A stretch of 35,457 nt of DNA from Letharia columbiana (GCF_014066305.1 NW_023501157.1:1-35457), one strand, 5' to 3'. Numbered from the stretch's first letter, positions 1 through 9,902 are shown. The notes: generated by a model from the letters alone, not told the origin. Program-made: numbers and translations.

Positions 1-1558
1 CGATTTGATGATGTTGGGGGGCTGTGTAGTACTGGCGAGTCCGGGAATGCTACAAAGCGGCATCAGCAGAGAGCTTCTTGAACGATGGGCGCCCAGCGAT
101 AGGAATGGGGTCGTGATCACTGGATACAGCGTAGAAGGAACAATGGCAAAACAGATGTCGCATGAGCCGGATAGCATACCAGCCATCATGACCAATCGAA
201 GCGCAGCACCTGTGGGGAGAAGAGGTCCGGGCGCCAATGGTGAGGCCGAAAAGCCAATGATACCAAGGAGATGTAGCGTGCAAGAGTTCAGCTTTGCAGC
301 TCATGTGGATGGTCAAGAGAATCAGAGTTTTATCGAGGAGGTTGCAGCTCCTGTTGTGGTATGCATGATCTACCCGATATCGATAAACTGTATTGACGAC
401 CCTTGCAGATACTGGTTCATGGAGAGAAACACAACATGATGCGTCTCAAGTCCAAGCTTCTTTCGCTCAACAACGACAAAGCAACCAAAACCAAAATCTT
501 CAGCCCTGCCAACACCGAAGAACTTCGCATTCCATTCAAAGTTGACAAGACTGCCAGAGTGGTTGGACAACTTGCTCAGCTTCCTCCGCCCAAATCCTCG
601 GACCCCGAGGAGGAAAGGCTCATTACCGGTGTCCTTGTACAGAACGATTTCAAGATGTCCCTGATGGCGCCTGAAGATCTCAGGGAGTATGCCGGATTGA
701 ACACGACCACGATCATGTGCAAGCAGAAGATCACGCTAAGCGCAGCTGGGATCGACTTGATCAAGTGGGCTTTGGAAGGAACTTTCGGTGCCATAGAGGA
801 GATCAAGCCGCAGAAGAAGCCGTCGTCAAATGGGGCTACTCAGGTCAACGGCAACGGTGTGTCCCATGAAGAAGAAATAGCAGACGAAGAGATTGAATAC
901 TCTCCGCATGCGGTTGCGTACCTGGTCATGGGCTGTGTGATTGTTCGGTACCAGAACAATGGGCAGGTAGAGGTCGAATGGGAGGGCAACATGCTCAATG
1001 ATGGGATTGCCGATGCAGTGCTGGCTGTACTATTCACAGCGGAAAGCAGTCCGGCTGCGGTCAAGCGTAGGTCTTGGCCTGACAGCGTTTCTGCAAGATT
1101 GCTGATGTCTCTCAGAATCTTCGAAAAGTCATCAACACCACCACCATCAGGGTGAACGCAACCTTCACTCGAACGTCACACCGGAAGAGCGATTCTCACG
1201 TCTCTGCATGTTCCTTGAAGCCCAATTTGGTCCCTTAGTCACTCCTCTAGCCAAACCGAAAACCCTCCCTAAGCCGCCGAAGCCTGCGCTTGACGGCGAC
1301 GGCATCAAGAACGAGCCCGAGGAAGAAGCAGATGAAGATGATGTGGAGGACCAGGAAGCAGAAGAAATCGAGAGGTTGCATAGCATTGGGATTCCCGTGC
1401 CTGGCGTTCAAATCAAAGTGGACAAGCAAGTGGTGAAGGTCTGGTTGGAGACGCTGGAGGTGGAGTGTGCGAGTAATGTGCTCCGGGAGAGGGTGAAGGC
1501 GGTGGTCGAGAGGGCGGTAGAAACGGTAGCTCCACTTTGGGGAAAGGGCAAGAATTGA
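1..1558 (+). CDS. YSH1: Endoribonuclease Ysh1 (CPSF-73 homologue), 3' part of gene
   Basis: Ysh1 is the metallo-beta-lactamase/beta-CASP endonuclease of the cleavage and polyadenylation factor; it cuts pre-mRNA before poly(A) addition in the nucleus. The window opens inside the gene. Exons read as 1–358, 409–1066 and 1116–1558, with GT–AG introns 359–408 (50 bp) and 1067–1115 (49 bp). Visible are [11 protein letters not shown], the [11 protein letters not shown] stretch, the beta-CASP motif B histidine in FAAHVDG (codon 302–304), and the motif C histidine in ILVHGEKHN (codon 418–420, just after the first intron). A CPSF73/100 C-terminal domain follows ([24 protein letters not shown]; a His-rich linker spanning the second intron; [14 protein letters not shown]), then a TGA stop. 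The last exon has an acidic low-complexity segment. Oddity: RFDDVG (bases 1–18) lies one frame away from the rest, across six Gs at 16–21. Splice sites are inferred from family alignment recalled by eye. The family identification is very secure. Confidence 0.95.
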
Positions 1559-2560
1559 GATGCGGTAGTCGAGATGATGATGACTGACATCTTTCGTACG
1601 ATATCCCGGCGCTCTAGTAGCATTTGGCAGGAGCAATGGTGTACCCACTGTGGTCCCATGTATTCTTGTTGACTTATCGAGTGCAAATTTCTTCCCCTGC
1701 TTTATTCTTCTATTATCCATTGATGTATCACTGGGAACCGAGAGCACGTCGTATGCCAGAGGCTGTGCTGTGTGAGAAATTCACGTGATTCGCCATTGGT
1801 TGTAGTCGCGTCATTGAGATTAGGTAGCTTCACTCTATCACTCTATCCGCCATTAAGGTACTTTAGGTACTTATTGTTGCCAGGCGTCAAAAGGATAGAT
1901 TTAATTCCCGCTCTGCTATATAATCCAAGCGCTCTGGTTGATAGTAGAGACTTTCCCAAGACTCTTTCATCTAAATGAAGAAAGAAAAAAGAAAAAGTCG
2001 AGGTTGCGCTTCTCGGCGAGTTACAGAATCCGTGGTCTTCCTAACAACCACCGTCGTCATTTCTTCCTCCCGAGTTTTGCTCTAGCTCTCGAATAGGCTT
2101 AGTGCACTTTCTCATCTCCAAATCCTCTCACCACCTCTCAAGCACTGTCCCCAAATCTTCAACGTCCACGACACAGCAATCCGCTGCCTTTACCAGGCTC
2201 TCAGCTGTGATCCAGGTTGATATTCGTCTTGCCCAACATCTAGTCCTACTTTACACCCTCGCATTTACCCATTGCTGCCTCCCAAGAGGCTCGGGAATCC
2301 AACGCCTGACCAAGACTCCGCCTTTCCCCCCAACGCGCGACCGAAACACCCACTAAAAGTGCTCATTTTCCACGGCCACCTCATTCCCAAGAGCAGAGAA
2401 CACATCACCCGGATTCTCTCAACACTCAAGTCGGTCATGGAGAATCCATAGCCTTCGATTCAAAGCCTCTCTAGCCCAGGTGTCAGCACCATTTCTTGCC
2501 GCCCGACACCGAACAGCACTATCGGGCCACTCGACCAGATCTTCTCACCTACGATGAGCG
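1559..2560 (+). promoter_or_regulatory. YSH1–lkh1 intergenic region: YSH1 3' UTR, then lkh1 promoter and long leader
   Basis: No conserved protein was seen here. The first ~200 bases are presumably the YSH1 3' UTR. A TATA-like TATATAA lies at 1917–1923, preceded near 1856–1873 by a nearly perfect 9-bp tandem (AGGTACTTT/A). From about 2030 the plus strand becomes pyrimidine-rich (many CTTCC/CCTC runs), as in ascomycete leaders, which suggests an lkh1 5' UTR of several hundred bases. Short upstream reading frames occur, including an ATG at 2554 that overlaps the lkh1 start in another frame and could reduce initiation at 2561. The transcription start is inferred. Confidence 0.45.
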
Positions 2561-4829
2561 ATGTCTTTGCCTTCTACAATGACTGCAACTCTCCCTCCTC
2601 ATAGCCCTCACTTCGGTCATCATTCAGCTTACAGCACCAACTCGGCTTCTTACGCAGCTAACAACTCATTGCCGAACGGATCCTCGTCGCGATTAGCTCC
2701 TTCTTACAGCTTTCCCAACAATACACCCGGATCCGTTCCACGGCCCTCCAATACCTCGGCTTCAAGACAACCCCCTCAGTCCAGCAATATGACAACTTCA
2801 CAGTCTACATCAGCGTTGCAGGGATCGAGGAAAAGAGAGAGGCGTCCAGATTGGCATGAATTTTACAAGAACGGACCACCTAAAGAGATCATTGTCATTG
2901 ATGACGACTCACCACAACCTCCATCACGGAAAGAGAATGAGCGAGTTCCCCAGCAGCAACAGCCACAAGCAACAGTGAGAGGTGCAGAGCATGCCAACAA
3001 GAAGAGGCGGACCGGTCCCACAACCGCCTACGATGCTGCAAGGGATCAGCAAGCATTTTCCCATGCCCGTACATATTCGAATGGGAACAGTGGGTCCAAC
3101 ACGATCTCAACGGACCGAACCACATCGCTACAGACTACAGCACCTACATCATTGGGGTCACATTCGAGTCATGGGACCAGTGGAGCGTATGCCGAGGACA
3201 GTGTAGTCGGGGAGAAGAGGAAACGCGTAACGCGGCAACAGATTGCTGATGAGAAAAAGAGGAAGGAGATTGAGGTAGTAGGAGACGCATATAGTGCCTA
3301 TGTGCCGCCACCGAAGCCTCCCATCAAGGCTCGAGATGTCCATGTGCCATCGATCAAAGATGTAAGGCATTTACCATACAGGCCAGAATCAGGACGCTGA
3401 CTTTTGGAGAAGACTGTGACTACTCACGAGAAGATCGATGATGATGATGGCCATTACATAGTGACAGAGGATATGCCCATAGGTGACAGATGTGAGTGCC
3501 TCTCGAAGAGCGGACTGTCATTAGACGGACTGAGTGCTGACTGTTTGCAGATCAAGTGAACAGACTTCTGGGCCAGGGCACCTTCGGCAAAGTTGTAGAA
3601 GCTTTTGACAGACGGACAAGGTCGAAGTGCGCAATCAAGATCATTCGATCCGTGCAGAAATACCGGGATGCCTCGCGTATTGAGCTACGGGTGCTACAGA
3701 CTTTGTCCCACAATGACCGACAGAATCGGAATAAATGCATACATCTACGGGACTGTTTCGACTTCCGTAACCACATCTGCATAGTCACCGATCTTCTGGG
3801 CCAGAGCGTCTTCGACTTTCTTAAGGGCAACCTCTTTGTGCCTTTTCCAAGCAGTCAGATTCAGAGTTTTGCTCGACAGCTCTTCACCAGCGTTGCTTGT
3901 ATGTCCTCTATCCTACCTTGATTGGGTTTCAACTGATATTGTGCTCCAGTCTTGCATGACCTTAATCTAATACACACCGATCTAAAGCCGGAAAACATTC
4001 TCCTCGTCGGCAACTCATATCAAACCTTCACCTATAACCGCAACATCCCTTCTTCGTCTACTACAGTACAGCGCGTTGCACGCCAGCGGCGAGTCCTACT
4101 TGACACCGAGATCAGACTCATTGACTTTGGATCTGCAACGTTTGATGACGAATACCACTCCACCGTCGTTTCAACAAGGCACTATCGAGCACCGGAGATC
4201 ATACTTAACCTAGGGTGGAGCTATCCGTGCGATATTTGGAGTATTGGCTGCATCCTCGTCGAATTCTTCACCGGTGATGCTCTCTTCCAAACGCATGATA
4301 ATCTTGAGCATCTTGCAATGATGGAGAGCGTATGCGGCGGCAGGATTGAGCCTAAGCTGGTTCGGCAAGTCCAGGGCACTGGTCGAAACAATAATCGCAA
4401 CCAAGCTGCAGCGTGAGTAATGTGTCTACTCTATTCACGAAATATGCTGATCAATCCCAGGTTTTTCACCCGAGGTTTGAAACTTGACTACCCAAACTCG
4501 GAGACTCCGAAGGCTTCGAAAAAGTATGTCAGGGCTATGAAGACACTTCCCGTATGTAATTCTTCGCGCCTTGCCGAGGGTAGCAGCTAAATAAGCTATA
4601 GGAGGTCATCCCCGCAAACACAGCGTTCAACAAGCAATTCCTCGACCTGCTTCGCCGTATCTTCGTGTATGACCCAAAGCAGCGTCTCACTGCGAAGCAG
4701 GCTCTCAAGCACCCCTGGTTTAAGGAGACCATTACGGATGATGGCACAGAGGCTGCGCGGATTAGGTTACAGCGGGAAAGGGCGAGGGAAGAGATTGATC
4801 TTGAGTACTATCAGAGCGGCGAGGACTGA
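2561..4829 (+). CDS. lkh1: LAMMER-family dual-specificity protein kinase
   Basis: CLK/LAMMER kinase, expected to phosphorylate SR-type splicing factors and transcriptional regulators; S. pombe Lkh1 is the named relative. Exons read as 2561–3361, 3410–3491, 3551–3898, 3950–4412, 4461–4551 and 4602–4829 (670 aa), with introns of 48, 59, 51, 48 and 50 bp. The N-terminal ~270 residues are Ser/Thr/Pro/Gln-rich with basic clusters ([20 protein letters not shown]) and a conserved [22 protein letters not shown] block. The kinase domain shows the Gly loop [18 protein letters not shown] (Lys), HTDLKPEN, the [13 protein letters not shown] region, [10 protein letters not shown], and the signature EHLAMMES at 4306–4329 (last residue Ser instead of the classical Arg; I recall similar variants in other ascomycetes). 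HPWFKE and an acidic tail precede the TGA. The start was chosen because [14 protein letters not shown] resembles the fungal family N-terminus. The second exon has a NAGNAG acceptor. Confidence 0.95.
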
Positions 4830-5200
4830 TCCTTGACGGATTGCCTCACGAAGCGTCTTCTATTCAAAAAGGGCAAGCTGCATTTTCTGCATAATGGAAA
4901 GCCTGCATGAGGTGGCGCAGGATAGTAACGACATGCATGAACATGGCGTAGGCAGCAAGGTACTTGGGTCTTGCTTGCGCAACTGAGGGATCAAAATGTG
5001 CATTATTCGTTTCGAGACGAAGAAGTGACGGACTTTGTTCACATGTTGTACATTCCAATCGAGAGTATAAGACTTGGTAAAACGCCAAGCTCGGAAGGAT
5101 AGAGGGTGTTTGTAGAGGATTCCAACCACTGTGCCCTCCATTGCCATAACTCCTCATATCTACCACTTCAAAGTCAACAATATCAACCCCCGCCTAGTCT
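4830..5200. other. lkh1 3' flank; no convincing gene
   Basis: This interval should hold the lkh1 3' UTR and terminator. Two overlapping minus-strand frames of 95 and 100 codons (about 4860–5166) start with ATG, but they use different frames of the same bases, show no domain I recognise, and have no clear introns. The 100-codon one ends in a plausible amphipathic stretch (around YAMFMHVVTILRHL), so a small antisense gene cannot be excluded. I treat the stretch as non-coding. Confidence 0.4.
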
Positions 5201-5205
5201 TGCCG

Positions 5206-5228
5206 TGATTGGTGCACCTAGCCAATCA
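5206..5228 (+). promoter_or_regulatory. Facing CCAAT boxes, promoter-like element 1
   Basis: TGATTGG (5206–5212) and CCAATCA (5222–5228) form a perfect 7-bp inverted repeat with a 9-bp spacer. Each arm carries a CCAAT core, the binding site of the fungal HAP/CBC complex. The element lies about 110 bp upstream of the ATG at 5338, and its surroundings resemble those at 9120–9142. Promoter function is inferred from the motif and position. Confidence 0.5.
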
Positions 5229-5337
5229 TGAGTCATGTGGGAGACTGAACCTTCACTTTCTATGACACTTTGGCAAGACAAAGGCCTCCATCATTTCATT
5301 TCTCGAGCACCTTCACGCCCAGCAACACATACCGCAA

Positions 5338-5578
5338 ATGATACAACCCTGCCTCATTCGCGTACTAAATCGCTCCACTCCATTATGTCGTAGATTTCAC
5401 CTTCACCTCCACCCTTGGTTTTCTCCCCACATACGCTTCATGCAGCGTGAGAATGAAGACGGTGGCAGTGGACTTGGCCTAGTGTTTTTGTTGATAGATC
5501 CACTACCAACACTACCACACGATCGTCTTGTCTCTTACCCGGCTGGTGTCGAGTTTCACTGGATATCGCGCCTTACGT
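5338..5578 (+). CDS. Putative first exon of array copy 1 (unrecognised)
   Basis: An ATG-started frame of about 80 codons runs from 5338 and meets a good donor, GTAAGT, at 5579. It encodes an unrecognised sequence rich in His, Leu and Pro with a hydrophobic run (GLVFLLIDPLP). It sits just downstream of the CCAAT element, the position expected for a first exon. I could not find an exon chain that joins it to the conserved part of copy 1 (5994–6643): a second candidate donor, GTGAGT, is at 5760 and several acceptors lie between 5590 and 5993, but none gave a unique solution. It may be real, or the copy may be broken here. Confidence 0.25.
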
Positions 5579-5993
5579 GGTAAGTAGACCGAGAGCTCTT
5601 ACAGGTTTACGGCAGCTTGTTTCGAACACAAGCACAAGCACAAGCACACCTATCCGGCACATCTTCTTCTTTCGGTTCATGAGCCGTCCATATCTCCAAT
5701 CCTGTCCGCAAACTTACCTCGCTGTTGGTATCTCGCTAGGTTCGAAGAATCGTGGCGCCGGTGAGTTGCCTTCTGAATGTATGAGATGATGCGCTAGCTT
5801 ATTGAGAAACAGGGTAGGTAGGCAAGTAGGTTCGCCGAATACGGCCTGAGTCCACTAAAGTTGGTTTCGGAGATTAAACAGCTTCGCAGGGCCGAGCACC
5901 GACTTCCACTGAATATCTGCCTGCTTCTGAGAAATCAGCAGAAAAGACCGAGAGCTTAAGAAACACAAGTCGAGCATCGCCTGCCGAATATAG

Positions 5994-6643
5994 TCCACCG
6001 TATTTGGATGTTCAAGCTCTGAGGAGGATGATTCCATAATCTCACACGCTGATGTGGTAGGTTTAAGAAATAGTCATTCTCCAACTGACCTTGCTAATGA
6101 CTCTAGGACGGGCACGAATTCGATTATCGCAAAGTCATCCCGGCTCTTGTGCCCGAAGGTTGGTCCAATGACCCCAACGACCTTGAGCCAGTCAACCGCC
6201 CTCTGTCTACCGATGACAATAGTCTACCACCGTTTGTGCTACCGATACTAGCTTCTAGAGAGGATAGGCAGGCTGTTCGCTACTTGTTATCGATCTTCGG
6301 AAGGTTCTATCTCTGGACTCCAGCCTCGAGTGAGCTTTTGTGTGTGACCCAGTCTCACAATTCGCGGGGAATCTTGCAATGTATTGACAAGCATTCGTTC
6401 GGGCTCCGAACCAGAGTCCTCGAACCATCATCTCGCTGGTACTCTCAGCATCAGATCACACATCTTCCACTCTGGTTTCGGCAAATTACAAAAGGCAGGT
6501 CGCAGGATATGAAGAAGCTCAAAGACATCAAGGAGCTGGTTGATGGCCATGAGTATGTTCTACCAGTTCCTATTCTGACCCTTGTCAACGATGGGCGATA
6601 TGGCGGTACAAAGTATCTCATGAGGTGTGGTGACCGATACTAA
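5994..6643 (+). CDS. Array copy 1, conserved C-terminal part (unknown family)
   Basis: The best-preserved unit at the left of the array. Two exon parts, 5994–6056 and 6107–6643, join in phase 0 across a 50-bp intron (6057–6106) with a perfect-looking branch site (GCTAATGAC). The downstream exon codes 178 residues. Landmarks in order: GHEFDYRKVIPALVPEGWSN, FVLPILASRED, FGRFYLWTPAS, SHNSRGILQCI, EPSSRWY, a Lys-rich KKLKDIKELV, then LPVPILTLVNDG before TAA. The same boxes recur downstream at 6.7–7.8 and 9.4–9.75 kb. No signal peptide, membrane span or known domain was seen. The upstream frame meets TAG at 5991–5993, which could itself be an acceptor (…ATATAG). Whether the gene is intact depends on the unresolved 5' exon. 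Function unknown. Confidence 0.5.
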
Positions 6644-7376
6644 ATCTTCCTCGAAGTCTCCGCCATTTTGCTTCGAGTTGAAGAATTCACTGAGCTGAGC
6701 CAAATCCCACGTACGTTAGGCGGTTGACAATGGAAAGGTCTCAGATTCGCGGAATGCGATCTGCTTCCGGGATATGGAGACCCAAACATGTTCCTGACGA
6801 AGAAGTTCCTCCCGGTTGGTTTATTCATGTCAACCGGGGCGTCTGCGAGAAGGAGCTTTTTTGTCGCCCTGAAACCTCTGTACCATCGCTGCTACTTTTT
6901 CGTGAAGGTGGCCACGGTCGCCCAGCCCTTTCCTTGGTCGAGGGTTCCACTTCTTGTTGGTTCTATCTTTGGCATGCTGTCTCCAAGATCGAACGACCGA
7001 ACGTACTGCAGCATACTTTGGACACATTGAAGGAGCGCGTCGAACAACTCACACTGGTCAGAAGTTGAGCCGAAACGTTGCCCAAAGCGTCTAGGTTTAT
7101 TCTTTCAAACTTTCGTACGACGAGATTTCTGCGAGCTGGTACCACGACCTCAAAGGCCTTAGAGATCTTCGTCAAAATGTACCCGCCCAGCAGTACGGCT
7201 TGAGACTTCCTCTGCCGATCCTAACATCCGGAGGATCTTCCCTTGGCCTTGCTTACCAACCAACTCTTCCAGAGTGGGATGCACTAATATAACTACGACC
7301 AAGCGTCTTTTGACATACTCCACATCAATGAGCCAAGGATGCTGTAGGACATCCTTCGAGTTCTGAACTTCACTCT
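6644..7376 (+). pseudogene. Array copy 2, frameshifted remnant
   Basis: The unit boxes are present but split over frames. DLLPGYGDPN (from 6758) is in one frame; the expected continuation HVPDEEVPPGWFIHVNR is in the next, so an indel lies near 6785–6790. The second frame runs on through CRPE, GGHGRPA and FYLWHAVSKIERP to a stop at 7066–7068. In a third frame, from about 7137, comes SWYHDLKGLRDL and LPLPILTSGGSS, then a stop near 7290. After that, INEPRML, a TAG, and DILRVL appear in yet another frame. Order and spacing match copy 1 and the intact copy at 9237. There are at least three frame changes and several stops, and composition is not RIP-like, so decay is by indels and nonsense changes. 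No function is expected unless parts are spliced in ways I did not see. Confidence 0.6.
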
Positions 7377-7766
7377 ATGAAGGCCCTACAGGGGCTTAGT
7401 CTGGAGAACTTGGAGCTCCTCCCAGAATACGGAGGCCCGAATAGAGTCCCTGATAACGATGTACCCCAAGGGTGGACCAACCGAGTCAACCCCAAAGTTG
7501 TCGACTACAAATGGTGCCGTGGGTACGGAATCAGCATTTGCCCAAACACACTCCTCTACTCAGAAAGCTACCTCGACGGAACACCCGCATGTCTTTTCAA
7601 GTCCCAACCCAGCTTACGCTCCAATTATTATCTTTGGAGGCCTTCCTTCGACGCAATCTATCGTATCGATGGGACAGAAGGCTTGCCTGACATTCTCGCG
7701 GTCTTAACACATGCGTCACTAGAGCTGAAGCTTACGCTTCTTGAATGGTTACCGGGGAGAGAGTAA
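7377..7766 (+). pseudogene. Array copy 3, 129-codon fragment with an open frame
   Basis: An open ATG-started frame carries ALQGLSLENLELLPEYGGPN, VPDNDVPQGWTNRVN, SNYYLWRPSFDAIYRIDG, LPDILAVL and LKLTLLEWLPG, then TAA. It continues the box order of the preceding remnant (DILRVL just upstream in another frame), so its ATG is probably not the ancestral start. The unit lacks the WY and PILT boxes and is shorter than the others: the next GW box is only about 330 bp on, against about 650 bp between earlier GW boxes. It is the clearest example of the LLPEYGGPN–VPDN–VP.GW core. A short expressed protein is possible; I judge a fragment more likely. Confidence 0.5.
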
Positions 7767-8404
7767 TACAGAATCGCGGATGATGAGATGCCTCGCGGCT
7801 GGATGCGGGCGTCAAATCCCGATGCTTGCAATGCAATGCCGCGGAAAACGCACAGGCTAGCGCCTCCAACACCTATGCTTTAATCTATTTGTTCCACCGA
7901 TGGAAAATCGAAGTCCGTCTTCCAGTCTGGCGGAGATTTTTATCCTCGGAGATAAGAAATCTAATGATATTCATCGCGTGAGCGCAGCGATGGGCATGGA
8001 TAGCATCCTTCGAGTCTTAAAGGATCCGTCCCAAGTACTTAGACTCGGGAGAACCGATGGCCCTCGAAAATCATTGCAGTGACTCATGCAGAGAAGCATG
8101 GAACCGGGGAACCTACGGGTTCTCTGTGACAGGAGCCCCAAGCCATACATCATACAAGAGATCAATGGCGTTTCACAACTCGAGGGTGGATCTAGTATCA
8201 TTTACGCAGCCGAGTCTCACAAGACGAGAGAGGAATAAATCTTGGTTGAGCGTTTCTCGTCTTACCTTCCTTTTGCTACGAATTATGTCAAACGTCACGT
8301 TGACTTCGCTCATTATCCTAGCTGGTAACATGGATTGGGCTATTGATTTCTTCACGACCTATGGACCCGAGGACTGCTACTGCTACCGAGCGATAAAACA
8401 GTAG
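7767..8404 (+). pseudogene. Array copy 4, heavily degraded
   Basis: Directly after the TAA of copy 3, in the same frame, comes YRIADDEMPRGWMRASNPD, the degenerate VPDN–VP.GW box of the next unit. Further boxes are scattered: IHRVSAAMGMDSILRVL (about 7954–8025, matching I.R.-GP-L.DIL.VL), EGGSSIIYAAESHKTREE (about 8180–8236, matching GGSS and SHNSRG), and a PSW box near 8326 where the expected WY reads W-stop. An overlapping 115-codon ATG frame (8057–8404) carries none of the boxes and is probably accidental. Stops and frame changes are numerous. Identification rests on order and motif similarity by eye. Confidence 0.45.
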
Positions 8405-8760
8405 TCACGGGAAAGCATGCCAAAAGGCGATAGACTTGGAAGCATGGCTTTTTGATAGTTGGAAAGTACTACACTGAAAGAAAGCTGCACGGCGTGACTA
8501 CATCAAGTTTTCGAATATCCCGTTCAAATGTCTTCTGGCTTGAATGCTTTATCTAAGCTGCGAAGAAGCGAGCCATGCGGGCTTCTTCCCCTTGAATGGA
8601 AATGCTCCCACTCAAAGTCCAAACGGGAAGTTCTCGAGTAACATTGTCTACATATTCCGTTTCTCAATGTTTCCACTCCAACATTCCCCTTAACCTTTGA
8701 GATACTCACAGCAGATGCAGGTTCACTAAGCACCACGACCCTAATATTTGATCGAGGCTG
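8405..8760 (+). pseudogene. Probable terminal remnant of the array
   Basis: One frame near 8683–8760 reads FEILTADAGSLSTTT followed by FDRGW, resembling LPILTSGGSSLG…W in copy 2. Just upstream, LNALSKLRR resembles the LKGLRDL segment in another frame. Nothing else is conserved. This is a weak match and could be coincidental, but position and order fit a further decayed unit. Confidence 0.3.
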
Positions 8761-9115
8761 GAATATTCAACACATCTTCTAACGCCCTTGTTCCTGTGCT
8801 GCGAAGGCTTCCGCGTTCTTCCCGCAGCTTCGAGTTGTTACTGTTACCGGTTCGCATTGGTTGTAGATAGGGCTGCTGCTCGCGTCTTAGCGCGCCGGAA
8901 AAGGATTCGAAGCCACATAGGCGCTTTAAAAGCCTGGCGTTCAGAAGGAAGGGAAGTTCACTTACGAAGGAAAGAAAGGCCACATCGCTAAAGAATAGGT
9001 AATGAATGAACATCAACAATTTCGGGGGCACACACCCAGCACTGCACCTTCCACTCTAAAGTATTTGCACCCTCGGCCTTCCATCTTCGACACAGCTATG
9101 ATCCCACTTTGTCTT
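8761..9115. other. Spacer upstream of the intact array copy; no gene recognised
   Basis: Short frames exist on both strands (for example a 96-codon minus-strand frame from 9031 and a 67-codon plus-strand frame from 8788), but none has a domain, a homologous partner in the window or convincing context. The last ~100 bases show weak similarity to 5120–5200, upstream of copy 1, consistent with a duplicated promoter region. Confidence 0.4.
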
Positions 9116-9119
9116 ACCG

Positions 9120-9142
9120 TGATTGGTGCCACTGTGCCATCA
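9120..9142 (+). promoter_or_regulatory. CCAAT-type element 2, upstream of intact array copy
   Basis: TGATTGG (9120–9126) faces CCATCA (9137–9142), a one-base-deleted version of the CCAATCA arm at 5222–5228. The flanks also match: CTTACCGTGATTGGTG here and CTTGCCGTGATTGGTG there, each followed by ATCATGA and TGGGA. It lies about 95 bp before the ATG at 9237. Only one CCAAT core remains intact, the one on the minus strand. Confidence 0.45.
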
Positions 9143-9236
9143 TGAATCGTTGGGAACAGAGTCATCGCCCTCTCACTTCACCCAAAAGAACAAATTCTAT
9201 TCAAAATGACACATTCCACCTAATTCCCGGGCTAAG

Positions 9237-9902
9237 ATGCCGATGTCGCTGTTGGATCTACCTTCTATCTTCCACGCTGGAACTATAAAAATCTTCTTGG
9301 TGACACATTGCACTGTACTACACGAAAAGCCAGTCTTGTCTCTCACGGGTGGACACGGCCGCCGCTATTCAGCTTCTTTGGGTTCCAAGCCTACTTGGTA
9401 TTGCACTTCTACCGATTTTTCAGGTACCACAAAACTCAAGCCGCCAGGAACCCTTGCCGCCAAAAGCTATTCGACGCGCACTCAACTTCCTGTCCCAATC
9501 CTTTTGAGCGACGGGAGCAGCAGAAGTTCAGATTTTCTGATGAAAAGTGGGAAGGATTTTCATATGTTCTACGAGATTGCTCATGGAGTCCTCCCCATTC
9601 ACGGGCCATCAAAACTTCGTGATATCCTTTTTGTCCTCGGCACTTGCGAGGATCTGAAGGTCACACCTCTCATTCTTCTCCCTGAATATCGTGGTCCAAA
9701 CGATGTCGCTAACAACAATGTTCCGAGCGGTTGGTCTAATAAGATAGACAAAGAGATCTCCTGTACAGATCGGAGAATACTGGAATCGACACTCTTCCGG
9801 TATATGGAGGTGAGAAGAGGAATACTGAGGAAAGAGTGCCCGTGGGACGGAGATGTCAGTTTGGTCTTAGTTCCTACGCGTGCATGGCATTGCTTGGCTT
9901 GA
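9237..9902 (+). CDS. Array copy 5: intact 221-codon member of unknown family
   Basis: The only copy with one uninterrupted frame covering most boxes: TWYCTSTDFSG, LPVPILLSDGSS, MFYEIAHGVLPIHGPSKLRDILFVL, LILLPEYRGPNDV, NNNVPSGWSNKI. The start at 9237 is the first ATG after the CCAAT-type element and gives a leader of about 95 bases; a second ATG two codons on is equally possible. No signal peptide, membrane segment or known domain was seen. The N-terminal ~70 residues do not match the other copies, so they may contain an unrecognised intron or be frame-shifted. The TGA at 9900–9902 is followed by 50 more open codons in the same frame, which suggests the ancestral protein was longer. GC content is like neighbouring genes and there is no RIP bias. 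Function unknown. Confidence 0.5.
   Translation: MPMSLLDLPSIFHAGTIKIFLVTHCTVLHEKPVLSLTGGHGRRYSASLGSKPTWYCTSTDFSGTTKLKPPGTLAAKSYSTRTQLPVPILLSDGSSRSSDFLMKSGKDFHMFYEIAHGVLPIHGPSKLRDILFVLGTCEDLKVTPLILLPEYRGPNDVANNNVPSGWSNKIDKEISCTDRRILESTLFRYMEVRRGILRKECPWDGDVSLVLVPTRAWHCLA

Noticed and set aside
1247..1747. 166-codon minus-strand frame opposite the YSH1 3' end
   Set aside because: Shadow of the conserved YSH1 C-terminal exon; no recognisable domain.
1772..2356. Two short plus-strand frames upstream of lkh1
   Set aside because: No conserved features; they lie in the likely promoter and pyrimidine-rich leader.
5338..6056. A unique multi-exon model for the 5' end of array copy 1
   Set aside because: Several donors and acceptors fit and none is favoured by similarity to another copy, so no single model is offered.
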